Shown one piece after another: positions 1 to 11,832 of a DNA stretch of 64,000 nucleotides. Under the pieces are notes generated by a model. The model made no database searches. It had not been told where the DNA came from and saw only the letters and a program-made list of their open reading frames with translations. Position 1 is the stretch's first letter, and every line of letters starts with the position of its first letter. The position numbers and the translations under genes were made by a program. Source of the DNA: Prosopocoilus inquinatus (taxonomy: Eukaryota > Arthropoda > Insecta > Coleoptera > Lucanidae); contig JAYKNF010000016.1 of NCBI GenBank assembly GCA_036172665.1, positions 1,302,001 to 1,366,000 of the forward strand. The letters run 5' to 3'.

Positions 1-1628
1 GTGTTAGCGTTGTTCCTGTGATGTATCTAATCGACCCTTACTTATCTATCTTGTTATTTGACGTTACGATGGACTCCAGTAACTCCGATGTGAGATACGA
101 AGATCACGGACCCAGCAGAAGCTGGAAATAGTTTAGAACGAAATAACACGTATTAGCGTTGTTCCTGTGTTGTATCTAATCGATCCTTACTTATCTATCA
201 TATTATTTGACGTTACGATGGACTCCAGTAACATTGATTTGAGATATGAAGTTCTCGGACGCAGCAGAAGCTGGAAATAGTTTTGAACGAAAGAACAAGT
301 ATTAGCGTTGTATCTAATCGATCCTTACTTATCTATCATATTATTTGAAGTTACGATGGACTCCAGTAACTTTGATGTGAGATACGAAGTTCTCGGACGC
401 AGCAGGAGCTGGAAATAGTTTTGAACGAAATAACACGTATTAGCGTTGTTCCTGTGTTGTATCTAGTCGATCCTTACTTATCTATCACGTTATTTGATGT
501 TACGATATACTCCAGTAACTCTGATGTGAGATACGAAGTTCTCGAAAGCAGCAGAAGCTGGAAATAGTTTTGAACTAAATAACACGTATTAGCTTTGTTC
601 CTGTGAAGTATCTAATCGATCATTACTTATCTATCTTGTTATTTGACGTTACGATGGACTCCAGTAACTCTGATGAGAGATACGAAGTTCTCGGACGCAG
701 CAGAAGCTGGAAATAGTTTTGAACGAAATAACACGTATTAGCGTTGTTCCTGTGTTGTATCTAATCGATCCTTACTTATCTATCACGTTATTTGATGTTA
801 CGATATACTCCAGTAACTCTGATGTGAGATAGGAAGTTCTCGAAAGCAGCAGAAGCTGGAAATAGTATTGAACGAAATAACACGTATTAGCGTTGTTCCT
901 GTGATGTATCTAATCGATCCTTACTTATCTATCTTGTTATTTGACGTTACGATGGACTCCAGTAACTCCGATGTGAGATACGAAGATCACGGACCCAGCA
1001 GAAGCTGGAAATAGTTTAGAACGAAATAACACGTATTAGCGTTGTTCCTGTGTTGTATCTAATCGATCCTTACTTATCTATCATATTATTTGACGTTACG
1101 ATGGACTCCAGTAACATTGATTTGAGATATGAAGTTCTCGGACGCAGCAGAAGCTGGAAATAATTTTGAACGAAATAACACGTGTTAGCGTTGTTCCTGT
1201 GATGTATCTAATCGATTCTTACTTATCTATCTTGTTATTTGACGTTATGATGGACTCCAGTAACTCTGATGTGAGATACGAAGTTTTCGGACGCAGCAGA
1301 AGCTAGAAATAATTTTGAACGAAATAACACGTGTTAGTGTTGTTCCTGTGATGTATCTAATCGACCCTTACTTATCTATCTTGTTATTTGACGTTACGAT
1401 GTACTCCAGTAACTCCGATGTGAGATACGAAGTTCTCGGACGCAGCAGAAGCTGGAAATAGTTTTGAACGAAATAACACCTATTAGCGTTGTTCCTGTGA
1501 TGTATCTAATCGATCCTTACTTATCTATCATGTTATTTGACGTTACGATGGACTCCAGTAACTCTGATGTGAGATACGAAGTTCTCGGACGCAGCAGAAG
1601 CTGGAAATAGTTTTGAACGAAATAACAC
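1..1628 (+). repeat. Left section: 883-bp 6-mer and partial second copy
   Basis: Monomer order is A-B-R-T-S-T (1-883), then A-B (884-1181), a C/D hybrid (1182), an E-like unit (1331) and a J-like unit (1480). The A marker agatcacgga followed by the rare cccagcag occurs at 101 and again at 984, an offset of 883 bp. That is six monomers minus the 11 bp missing from the unit at 299. The second copy follows the first for two monomers and then departs. Both T monomers, at 437 and 735, have atatactcc and cgaaagcagc. The R unit here has aggagctgg, not the aggatctgt found in the core of the window. Confidence 0.8.
299..436 (+). repeat. 138-bp monomer with an 11-bp deletion
   Basis: This R-class unit reads gtattagcgttgtatcta where its neighbours have an extra 11 bases in between. 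The longer form contains gttgt twice, 11 bp apart (gttgttcctgtgttgt), and the deletion leaves one gttgt. That is the signature of slippage or recombination between short direct repeats. It is the only shortened unit of this kind in the window. Confidence 0.9.
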
Positions 1629-2807
1629 GTGTTAGCGTTGTTCCTGTGATGTATCTAATCGACCCTTACTTATCTATCTTGTTATTTGACGTTACGATGG
1701 ACTCCAGTAACTCCGATGTGAGATACGAAGATCATGGACGCAGCAGAAGCTGGAAATAGTTTAGAACGAAATAACACGTATTAGCGTTGTTCCTGTGTTG
1801 TATCTAATCGATCCTTACTTATCTATCATATTATTTGACGTTACGATGGACTCCAGTAACATTGATTTGAGATATGAAGTTCTCGGACGCAGCAGAAGCT
1901 GGAAATAATTTTGAACGAAATAACACGTGTTAGCGTTGTTCCTGTGATGTATCTAATCGATTCTTACTTATCTATCTTGTTATTTGACGTTATGATGGAC
2001 TCCAGTAACTTTGATTTGAAGTACGAAGTTCTCGGACGCAGCAGAAGCTGGAAATAGTTTTGAACGAAATAACACGTATTAGCGTTGTTCCTGTGTTGTA
2101 TCTAATCGATCCTTACTTATCTATCATATTATTTGACGTTACGATGGACTCCAGTAACTTTGATTTGAAGTACGAAGTTCTCGGACGCAGCAGAAGCTGG
2201 AAATAGTTCTGAACGAAATAACACGTATTAGCGTTGTTCCTGTGATGTATCTAATCGATCCCTACTTATCTATCTTCTTATTTGACGTTACGATGGACTC
2301 CAGTAACTCCGATGTGAGATACAAAGTTCTCGGACGCAGCAGAAGCTGGAAATAGTTTTGAACGAAATAACACGTATTAGCGTTGTTCCTGTGATGTATC
2401 TAATCGATCCTTACTTATCTATCATGTTATTTGACGTTACGATGGACTCCAGTAACTCTGATGTGAGATACGAAGTTTTCGGATGCAGCAGAAGCTGGAA
2501 ATAGTTTTGAACGAAACAACACGTATTAGCGTTATTCCTGTGATGTATCTAATCGATCCTTACTTATCTATCTTGTTATTTGACGTTACGATGGACTCCA
2601 ATAACTTTGATGTGAGATACGAAGTTCTCGGACGCAGCAGAAGCTGGAAATAGTTTTGAACTAAATAACACGTATTAGCGTTGTTCCTGTGATGTATCTA
2701 ATCGATCCTTACTTATCTATCTTGTCATTTGACGTTACGATGGACTCCAGTAACTTTGATTTGAAGTACGAAGTTCTCGGACGCAGCAGAAGCTGGAAAT
2801 AGTTTTG

Positions 2808-2831
2808 AACGAAATAACACGTATTAGCGTT
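2808..2831. other. 24-bp imperfect dyad across the monomer boundary
   Basis: From position 137 of one unit to position 11 of the next, the sequence has arms AACG and AATA on the left answered by TATT and CGTT on the right, with acacg in the middle and unequal one- and two-base bulges. The boundary used here is arbitrary, so this is simply a second dyad in the repeat. Class changes break it in recognisable ways: g140t before several monomers (gaactaaat), t144c (aaacaac), t144g (aaagaac), a3g (gtgttag), c8t (tagtg) and g9t (gcttt). Function is unknown. Confidence 0.45.
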
Positions 2832-2882
2832 GTTCCTGTGATGTATCTAATCGATCCTTACTTATCTATCATGTTATTTGAC

Positions 2883-2903
2883 GTTACGATGGACTCCAGT
2901 AAC
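2883..2903. other. 21-bp imperfect dyad inside the monomer
   Basis: Positions 63-83 of the monomer read GTTAC-ga-TGGA-c-TCCA-GTAAC. The two outer 5-base arms are reverse complements, and so are the inner 4-base arms flanking a single central c. Only the two-base ga on the left breaks full symmetry. The motif recurs in most monomers. Several class markers alter it: gactaaag in D and O, gattcc in L, atagactcc in Q, atatactcc or atatactac in T, gactgcag in some F, and gactcgag in I. The shape resembles a site for a dimeric DNA-binding protein. Such binding is inference only, and the site does not match the CENP-B box. Confidence 0.6.
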
Positions 2904-2932
2904 TCTGATGTGAGATACGAAGTTCTCGGACG

Positions 2933-2944
2933 CAGCAGAAGCTG
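2933..2944. other. Short inverted repeat CAGC-agaa-GCTG
   Basis: A 4-bp stem (CAGC/GCTG) with a 4-base agaa spacer lies at positions 113-124 of the monomer, in the best conserved part of the unit. R-class monomers, with aggatctg or aggagctg, and D and O monomers, with gctag, alter its right arm. The stem is short and could be chance. Confidence 0.35.
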
Positions 2945-4757
2945 GAAATAGTTTTGAACGAAATAACACGTGTTAGCGTTGTTCCTGTGATGTATCTAAT
3001 CGACCCTTACTTATCTATCTTGTTACTTAACGTTACGATGGACTCCAGTAACTCCGATGTGAGATACGAAGATCATGGACGCAGCAGAAGCTGGAAATAG
3101 TTTAGAACGAAATAACACGTATTAGCGTTGTTCCTGTGTTGTATCTAATCGATCCTTACTTATCTATCATATTATTTGACGTTACGATGGACTCCAGTAA
3201 CATTGATTTGAGATATGAAGTTCTCGGACGCAGCAGAAGCTGGAAATAATTTTGAACGAAATAACACGTGTTAGCGTTGTTCCTGTGATGTATCTAATCG
3301 ATTCTTACTTATCTATCTTGTTATTTGACGTTATGATGGACTCCAGTAACTCTGATGTTAGATACGAAGTTCTCGGACGCAGCAGAAGCTGGAAATAGTT
3401 TTGAACGAAAGAACAAGTATTAGCGTTGTTCCTGTGATGTATCTAATCGATCCTTACTTATCTATCTTGTTATTTGACTTTACGATGGACTAAAGTAACT
3501 CTGATGTGAGATACGAAGTTTTCGGACGCAGCAGAAGCTAGAAATAATTTTGAACGAAATAACACGTGTTAGTGTTGTTCCTGTGATGTATCTAATCGAC
3601 CCTTACTTATCTATCTTGTAATTTGACGTTACGATGGACTCCAGTAACTCCGATGTGAGATACGAAGTTCTCGGACGCAGCAGAAGCTGGAAATAGTTTA
3701 GAACGAAATAACACGTATTAGCGTTGTTCCTGTGTTGTATCTAATCGATCCTTACTTAATTATCATATTATTTGACGTTACGATGGACTCCAGTAACTTT
3801 GATTTGAAGTACGAAGTTCTCGGACGCAGCAGAAGCTGGAAATAGTTTTGAACGAAATAACACGTATTAGCGTTGTTCCTGTGTTGTATCTAATCGATCC
3901 TTACTTATCTATCATATTATTTGACGTTACGATGGACTCCAGTAACTTTGATTTGAAGTACGAAGTTCTCGGACGCAGCAGAAGCTGGAAATAGTTCTGA
4001 ACGAAATAGCACGTATTAGCGTTGTTCCTGTGATGTATCTAATCGATCCCTACTTATCTATCTTCTTATTTGACGTTACGATGGACTCCAGTAACTCCGA
4101 TGTGAGATACAAAGTTCTCGGACGCAGCAGAAGCTGGAAATAGTTTTGAACGAAATAACACGTATTAGCGTTGTTCCTGTGATGTATCTAATCGATCCTT
4201 ACTTATCTATCATGTTATTTGACGTTACGATGGACTCCAGTAACTCTGATGTGAGATACGAAGTTTTCGGATGCAGCAGAAGCTGGAAATAGTTTTGAAC
4301 GAAACAACACGTATTAGCGTTATTCCTGTGATGTATCTAATCGATCCTTACTTATCTATCTTGTTATTTGACGTTACGATGGACTCCAGTAACTTTGATG
4401 TGAGATACGAAGTTCTCGGACGCAGCAGAAGCTGGAAATAGTTTTGAACTAAATAACACGTATTAGCGTTGTTCCTGTGATGTATCTAATCGATCCTTAC
4501 TTATCTATCTTGTCATTTGACGTTACGATGGATTCCAGTAACTCTGATGTGAGATAAGAAGTTCTCGGACGCAGCAGAAGCTGGAAATAGTTTTGAACGA
4601 AATAACACGTATTAGCGTTGTTCCTGTGATGTATCTAATCGATCCTTACTTATCTATCTTGTTATTTGACGTTACGATGGACTCCAGTAACTTTGATGTG
4701 AGAAACGAAGTTCTCGGACGCAGCAGAAGCTGGAAATAGTATTGAACGAAATAACAC

Positions 4758-4930
4758 GTATTAGCGTTGTTCCTGTGATGTATCTAATCGACTCTTACTT
4801 ATCTATCTTGTTATTTGACGTTATGATGGACTTGTTATTTGACTTTACGATGGACTAAAGTAACTCTGATGTGAGATACGAAGTTTTCGGACGCAGCAGA
4901 AGCTAGAAATAATTTTGAACGAAATAACAC
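4758..4930 (+). repeat. 173-bp chimeric monomer N*, copy 1
   Basis: The left part is class N (gactctt, then gttatg) and the right part is class D (actttacg, gactaaag, aataattttg). The two are joined out of register, so positions 51-74 occur twice: 4808-4831 and 4832-4855, each starting ttgttatttga and ending ggac, differing at two bases. The unit is therefore 149+24 bp. It follows M and precedes E. The same junction recurs five more times in the window, so it arose once and was spread. Confidence 0.92.
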
Positions 4931-7900
4931 GTGTTAGTGTTGTTCCTGTGATGTATCTAATCGACCCTTACTTATCTATCTTGTTATTTGACGTTACGAT
5001 GGACTCCAGTAACTCCGATGTGAGATACGAAGTTCTCGGACGCAGCAGAAGCTGGAAATAGTTTAGAACGAAATAACACGTATTAGCGTTGTTCCTGTGT
5101 TGTATCTAATCGATCATTACTTAATTATCATATTATTTGACGTTACGATGGACTCCAGTAACTTTGATTTGAAGTACGAAGTTCTCGGACGCAGCAGAAG
5201 CTGGAAATAGTTTAGAACGAAATAACACGTATTAGCGTTGTTCCTGTGATGTATCTAATCGACTCTTACTTATCTATCTTGTTATTTGACGTTATGATGG
5301 ACTTGTTATTTGACTTTACGATGGACTAAAGTAACTCTGATGTGAGATACGAAGTTTTCGGACGCAGCAGAAGCTAGAAATAATTTTGAACGAAATAACA
5401 CGTGTTAGCGTTGTTCCTGTGTTGTATCTAATCGATCCTTACTTAATTATCATATTATTTGACGTTACGATGGACTGCAGTAACTTTGATTTGAAGTACG
5501 AAGTTCTCGGACGCAGCAGAAGCTGGAAACAGTTTAGAACGAAATAACACGTATTAGCGTTGTTCCTGTGTTGTATCTAATCGATCCTTACTTATCCATC
5601 ATATTATTTGACGTTACGATGGACTCCAGTAACATTGATTTGAGATATGAAGTTCTCGGACGCACCAGAAGCTGGAAATAATTTTGAACGAAATAACACG
5701 TGTTAGCGTTGTTCCTGTGATGTATCTAATCGATTCTTACTTATCTATCTTGTTATTTGACGTTATGATGGACTCCAGTAACTCTAATGTGAGATACGAA
5801 GTTCTCGGACGCAGCAGAAGCTGGAAATAGTTTTGAACGAAAGAACAAGTATTAGCGTTGTTCCTGTGATGTATCTAATCGATCCTTACTTATCTATCTT
5901 GTTATTTGACTTTACGATGAACTAAAGTAACTCTGATGTGAGATACGAAGTTTTCGGACGCAGCAGAAGCTAGAAATAATTTTGAACGAAATAACACGTG
6001 TTAGTGTTGTTCCTGTGATGTATCTAATCGACCCTTACTTATCTATCTTGTTATTTGACGTTACGATGGACTCCAGTAACTCCGATGTGAGATACGAAGT
6101 TCTCGGACGCAGCAGAAGCTGGAAATAGTTTAGAACGAAATAACACGTATTAGCGTTGTTCCTGTGTTGTATCTAATCGATTCTTACTTAATTATCATAT
6201 TATTTGACGTTACGATGGACTCCAGTAACTTTGATTTGAAGTACGAAGTTCTCGGACGCAGCAGAAGCTGGAAATAGTTTTGAACGAAATAACACGTATT
6301 AGCGTTGTTCCTGTGTTGTATCTAATCGATCCTTACTTATCTATCATATTATTTGACGTTACGATGGACTCCAGTAACTTTGATTTGAAGTACGAAGTTC
6401 TCGGACGCAGCAGAAGCTGGAAATAGTTCTGAACGAAATAACACGTATTAGCGTTGTTCCTGTGATGTATCTAATCGATCCCTACTTATCTATCTTCTTA
6501 TTTGACGTTACGATGGACTCCAGTAACTCCGATGTGAGATACAAAGTTCTCGGACGCAGCAGAAGCTGGAAATAGTTTAGAACGAAATAACACGTATTAG
6601 CGTTGTTCCTGTGATGTATCTAATCGATCCTTACTTATCTATCATGTTATTTGACGTTACGATGGACTCCAGTAACTCTGATGTGAGATACGAAGTTTTC
6701 GGACGCAGCAGAAGCTGGAAATAGTTTTGAACGAAACAACACGTATTAGCGTTATTCCTGTGATGTATCTAATCGATCCTTACTTATCTATCTTGTTATT
6801 TGACGTTACGATGGACTCCAGTATCTTTGATGTGAGATACGAAGTTCTCGGACGCAGCAGAAGCTGGAAATAGTTTTGAACTAAATAACACGTATTAGCG
6901 TTGTTCCTGTGATGTATCTAATCGACTCTTACTTATCTATCTTGTTATTTGACGTTATGATGGACTCCAGTAACTCTGATGTGAGATACGAAGTTCTCGG
7001 ACGCAGCAGAAGCTGGAAATAGTTTTGAACGAAAGAACAATTATTAGCGTTGTTCCTGTGATGTATCTAATCGATCCTTACTTATCTATCTTGTTATTTG
7101 ACGTTACGATGGTCTAAAGTAACTCTGATTTGAGATACGAAGTTTTCGGACGCAGCAGAAGCTAGAAATAGTTTTGAACGAAATAACACGTGTTAGTGTT
7201 GTTCCTGTGATGTATCTAATCGACCCTTACTTATCTATCTTGTTATTTGACGTTACGATGGACTCCAGTAACTCCGATGTGAGATACGAAGTTCTCGGAC
7301 GCAGCAGAAGCTGGAAATAATTTAGAACGAAATGACACGTATTAGCGTTGTTCCTGTGTTGTATCTAATCGATCCTTACTTATCTATCTTGTTATTTGAC
7401 GTTACGATAGACTCCAGTAACTCTGATGTGAGATACGAAGTTTTCGGACGCAGCAGAAGCTGGAAATAGTTTTGAACGAAACAACACGTATTAGCGATGT
7501 TCCTGTGTTGTATATAATCGATCCTTACTTATCTATCATATTATTTGAAGTTACGATGGACTCCAGTAACTTTGATGAGAGATACGAAGTTCTCGGACGC
7601 AGCAGAAGCTGGAAATAGTTTTGAACGAAATAACACGTATTAGCGTTGTTCCTGTGTTGCATCTAATCGATCCTTACTTATCTATCACGTTATTTGATGT
7701 TACGATATACTCCAGTAACTCTGATGTGAGATACGAAGTTCTCGAAAGCAGCAGAAGCTGGAAATAGTATTGAACGAAATAACACGTATTAGCGTTGTTC
7801 CTGTGATGTATCTAATCGATCCTTACTTATCTATCATGTTATTTGACGTTACGATGGACTCCAGTAACTCTGATGTGAGATACGTAGTTTTCGGACGCAG

Positions 7901-8083
7901 CAGAAGCTGGAAATAGTTTTGAACGAAACAACACGTATTAGCGTTATTCCTGTGATGTATCTAATCGATCCTTACTTATCTATCTTGTTATTTGACGTTA
8001 CGATGGACTCCAGTAACTTTGATGTGAGAAAAGAAGTTCTCGGACGCAGCAGAAGCTGGAAATAGTTTTGAACGAAATAACAC
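4931..8083 (+). repeat. Mixed section containing the 3898-bp block, first copy
   Basis: Units are E-F-N*-F-B-C-D-E-F-G-H-J-K-N-O-P-Q-R-T-J-K. The F with gactgcag (5402), B (5551), C (5700) through H (6445) recur at an offset of 3898 bp (26 monomers, one of them 173 bp) at 9300, 9449, 9598 and 10343. The R unit at 7488 is unusual: it has gcgatgtt and tataatcg and lacks the agg marker. The K/M hybrid at 7935 has gagaaaagaag. The N at 6892 ends in aagaacaatt, the form that later recurs before O. Confidence 0.75.
5229..5401 (+). repeat. 173-bp chimeric monomer N*, copy 2
   Basis: It has the same N/D out-of-register junction as the copy at 4758, with the 24-bp doublet at 5279-5326. Here the unit sits between two F-class monomers rather than after M, so its left neighbour has changed since it formed. 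The next unit at 5402 is an F with gactgcag. Confidence 0.9.
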
Positions 8084-11000
8084 GTGTTAGCGTTGTTCCT
8101 GTGATGTATCTAATCGACCCTTACTTATCTATCTTGTTATTTGACGTTACGATGGACTCCAGTAACTCCGATGTGAGATACGAAGATCACGGACGCAGCA
8201 GAAGCTGGAAATAGTTTAGAACGAAATAACACGTATTAGCGTTGTTCCTGTGTTGTATCTAATCGATCCTTACTTATCTATCATGTTATTTGACGTTACG
8301 ATGGACTCCAGTAACTCTGATGTGAGATACGAAGTTTTCGGACGCAGCAGAAGCTGGAAATAGTTTTGAACGAAACAACACGTATTAGCGTTATTCCTGT
8401 GATGTATCTAATCGACAGTTACTTATCTATCTTGTTATTTGACGTTACGATGGACTCCAGTAACTTTGATGTGAGATACGAAGTTCTCGGACGCAGCAGA
8501 AGCTGGAAATAGTTTTGAACTAAATAACACGTATTATCGTTGTTCCTGTGATGTATCTAATCGATCCTTACTTATCTATCTTGTTATTTGACGTTACGAT
8601 GGATTCCAGTAACTCTGATGTGAGATAAGAAGTTCTCGGACGCAGCAGAAGCTGGAAATAGTTTTGAACGAAATAACACGTATTAGCGTTGTTCCTGTGA
8701 TGTATCTAATCGATCCTTACTTATCTATCTTGTTATTTGACGTTACGATGGACTCCAGTAACTTTGATGTGAGAAACGAAGTTCTCGGACGCAGCAGAAG
8801 CTGGAAATAGTATTGAACGAAATAACACGTATTAGCGTTGTTCCTGTGATGTATCTAATCGACTCTTACTTATCTATCTTGTTATTTGACGTTATGATGG
8901 ACTTGTTATTTGACTTTACGATGGACTAAAGTAACTCTGATGTGAGATACGAAGTTTTCGGACGCAGCAGAAGCTAGAAATAATTTTGAACGAAATAACA
9001 CGTGTTAGTGTTGTTCCTGTGATGTATCTAATCGATTCTTACTTATCTATCTTGTTATTTGACGTTATGATGGACTCCAGTAACTCTGATGTGAGATACG
9101 AAGTTCTCGGACGCAGCAGAAGCTGGAAATAGTTTTGAACGAAAGAACAAGTATTAGCGTTGTTCCTGTGATGTATCTAATCGACCCTTACTTATCTATC
9201 TTGTTATTTGACGTTACGATGGACTCCAGTAACTCCGATGTGAGATACGAAGTTCTCGGACGCAGCAGAAGCTGGAAATAGTTTAGAACGAAATAACACG
9301 TATTAGCGTTGTTCCTGTGTTGTATCTAATCGATCCTTACTTAATTATCATATTATTTGACGTTACGATGGACTGCAGTAACTTTGATTTGAAGTACGAA
9401 GTTCTCGGACGCAGCAGAAGCTGGAAATAGTTTAGAACGAAATAACACGTATTAGCGTTGTTCCTGTGTTGTATCTAATCGATCCTTACTTATCTATCAT
9501 ATTATTTGACGTTACGATGGACTCCAGTAACATTGATTTGAGATATGAAGTTCTCGGACGCACCAGAAGCTGGAAATAATTTTGAACGAAATAACACGTG
9601 TTAGCGTTGTTCCTGTGATGTATCTAATCGATTCTTACTTATCTATCTTGTTATTTGACGTTATGATGGACTCCAGTAACTCTGATGTGAGATACGAAGT
9701 TCTCGGACGCAGCAGAAGCTGGAAATAGTTTTGAACGAAAGAACAAGTATTAGCGTTGTTCCTGTGATGTATCTAATCGATCCTTACTTATCTATCTTGT
9801 TATTTGACTTTACGATGGACTAAAGTAACTCTGATGTGAGATACGAAGTTTTCGGACGCAGCAGAAGCTAGAAATAATTTTGAACGAAATAACACGTGTT
9901 AATGTTGTTCCTGTGATGTATCTAATCGACCCTTACTTATCTATCTTGTTATTTGACGTTACGATGGACTCCAGTAACTCCGATGTGAGATACGAAGTTC
10001 TCGGACGCAGCAGAAGCTGGAAATAGTTTAGAACGAAATAACACGTGTTAGCGTTGTTCCTGTGTTGTATCTAATCGATCCTTACTTAATTATCATATTA
10101 TTTGACGTTACGATGGACTCCAGTAACTTTGATTTGAAGTACGAAATTCTCGGACGCAGCAGAAGCTGGAAATAGTTTTGAACGAAATAACACGTATTAG
10201 CGTTGTTCCTGTGTTGTATCTAATCGATCCTTACTTATCTATCATATTATTTGACGTTACGATGAACTCCAGTAACTTTGATTTGAAGTACGAAGTTCTC
10301 GGACGCAGCAGAAGCTGGAAATAGTTCTGAACGAAATAACACGTATTAGCGTTGTTCCTGTGATGTATCTAATCGATCCCTACTTATCTATCTTCTTATT
10401 TGACGTTACGATGGACTCCAGTAACTCCGATGTGAGATACAAAGTTCTCGGACGCAGCAGAAGCTGGAAATAGTTTAGAACGAAATAACACGTATTAGCG
10501 TTGTTCCTGTGTTGTATCTAATCGATCCTTACTTATCTATCATATTATTTGACGTTACGATGGACTCGAGTAACTTTGATTTGAAGTACGAAGTTCTCGG
10601 ACGCAGCAGAAGCTGGAAATAGTTTTGAACGAAATAACACGTATTAGCGTTGTTCCTGTGATGTATCTAATCGATCCTTACTTATCTATCATGTTATTTG
10701 ACGTTACGATGGACTCCAGTAACTCTGATGTGAGATATGAAGTTTTCGGACGCAGCAGAAGCTGGAAATAGTTTTGAACGAAACAACACGTATTAGCGTT
10801 ATTCCTGTGATGTATCTAATCGATCCTTACTTATCTATCTTGTTATTTGACGTTACGATGGACTCCAGTAACTTTGATGTGAGATACGAAGTTCTCGGAC
10901 GCAGCAGAAGCTGGAAATAGTTTTGAACTAAATAACACGTATTAGCGTTGTTCCTGTGATGTATCTAATCGATCCTTACTTATCTATCTTGTTATTTGAC

Positions 11001-11832
11001 GTTACGATGGATTCCAGTAACTCTGATGTGAGATAAGAAGTTCTCGGACGCAGCAGAAGCTGGAAATAGTTTTGAACGAAATAACACGTATTAGCGTTGT
11101 TCCTGTGATGTATCTAATCGATCCTTACTTATCTATCTTGTTATTTGACGTTACGATGGACTAAAGTAACTCTGATGTGAGATACGAGGTTTTCGGACGC
11201 AGCAGAAGCTAGAAATAGTTTTGAACGAAATAACACGTGTTAGTGTTGTTCCTGTGATGTATCTAATCGACCCTTACTTATCTATCTTGTTATTTGACGT
11301 TACGATGGACTCCAGTAACTCCGATGTGAGATACGAAGTTCTCGGACGCAGCAGAAGCTGGAAATAGTTTAGAACGAAATGACACGTATTAGCGTTGTTC
11401 CTGTGTTGTATCTAATCGATCCTTACTTATCTATCTTGTTATTTGACGTTACGATAGACTCCAGTAACTCTGATGTGAGATACGAAGTTTTCGGACGCAG
11501 CAGAAGCTGGAAATAGTTTTGAACGAAACAACACGTATTAGCGTTGTTCCTGTGTTGTATCTAATCGATCCTTACTTATCTATCATATTATTTGAAGTTA
11601 CGATGGACTCCAGTAACTTTGATGTGAGATACGAAGTTCTCGGACGCAGCAGGATCTGTAAATTGTTTTGAACTAAATAACACGTATTAGCTTTGTTCCT
11701 GTGAAGTATCTAATCGATCATTACTTATCTATCTTGTTATTTGACGTTACGATGGACTCCAGTAACTCTGATGAGAGATACGAAGTTCTCGGACGCAGCA
11801 GAAGCTGGAAATAGTTTTGAACGAAATAACAT
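8084..11832 (+). repeat. Core block A-J-K-L-M-N*-...-S, first of four occurrences
   Basis: Order: A-J-K-L-M-N*-C-E-F-B-C-D-E-F-G-H-I-J-K-L-O-P-Q-R-S. The same succession recurs from 16452, 23032 and 39446. Shared rare markers include gacagtt or gatagtt in K, attatcg in L, gactgcag in F and gcaccag in B. This copy carries one additional unit at 9002 (tagtg start followed by gattctt) after N*. The following unit is E (9151), and the next F (9300) lies 8219 bp before its counterpart at 17519. Confidence 0.8.
8829..9001 (+). repeat. 173-bp chimeric monomer N*, copy 3
   Basis: N left half and D right half share the same 24-bp doublet, at 8879-8926. It is preceded by M (gagaaacg, gtattgaac) and followed by a C-like unit instead of the E found after copies 1, 4, 5 and 6. 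Confidence 0.9.

Larger units (their letters stand above)
2821..2969 (+). repeat. Reference monomer, nearly the consensus
   Basis: This copy differs from the consensus I derived at only one position that I can see (position 51, a for t), so it serves as the coordinate reference for class definitions. Landmarks in order: start gtattagcg (positions 1-9), conserved ttgttcctgtg (10-20), a ClaI-type site atcgat (30-35, here 2850-2855), pyrimidine-rich cttacttatctatc (37-50), variable segment 51-76, dyad (63-83), gatgtgagatacgaag (87-102), conserved ggacgcagcagaagct (108-123), and A/T-rich tail gaaatagttttgaacgaaa (125-143). Most class-defining changes lie at 3, 8-12, 21-22, 34-38, 45-46, 51-53, 62-77, 84-99, 103-105, 119-125, 131-135 and 140-145. 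The copy carries stops in all six frames. Confidence 0.9.
1629..4757 (+). repeat. Overlapping 9-mer (1341 bp) and 12-mer (1788 bp) repeats
   Basis: Order from 1629: A, B, C/G hybrid, G, H, J, K, a unit with ttgaagtacg (2672), J-like (2821). Then from 2970: A, B, C, D, E, F, G, H, J, K, L, M. The rare A marker atcatgg recurs at 1731 and 3072, exactly nine monomers apart. The H marker cttctta recurs at 2274 and 4062, exactly twelve apart. The second pass carries the D-E-F stretch that the first lacks, so the first looks like a deletion derivative. L at 4460 and the 2672 unit share the rare gtcatttg. Confidence 0.75.

Noticed and set aside
2821..2969. CENP-B box in the monomer
   Set aside because: I looked on both strands for the core TTCG-N4-A-N2-CGGG. 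Candidates such as ttcgttcaaaac on the minus strand lack the CGGG part.
4894..4907. agctagaaatag in D- and O-class monomers matches the loop region of engineered guide-RNA scaffolds
   Set aside because: Only about 12 bases match, the surrounding sequence does not fit a tracrRNA fold, and the consensus has gctggaaatag, one base different. Chance similarity.
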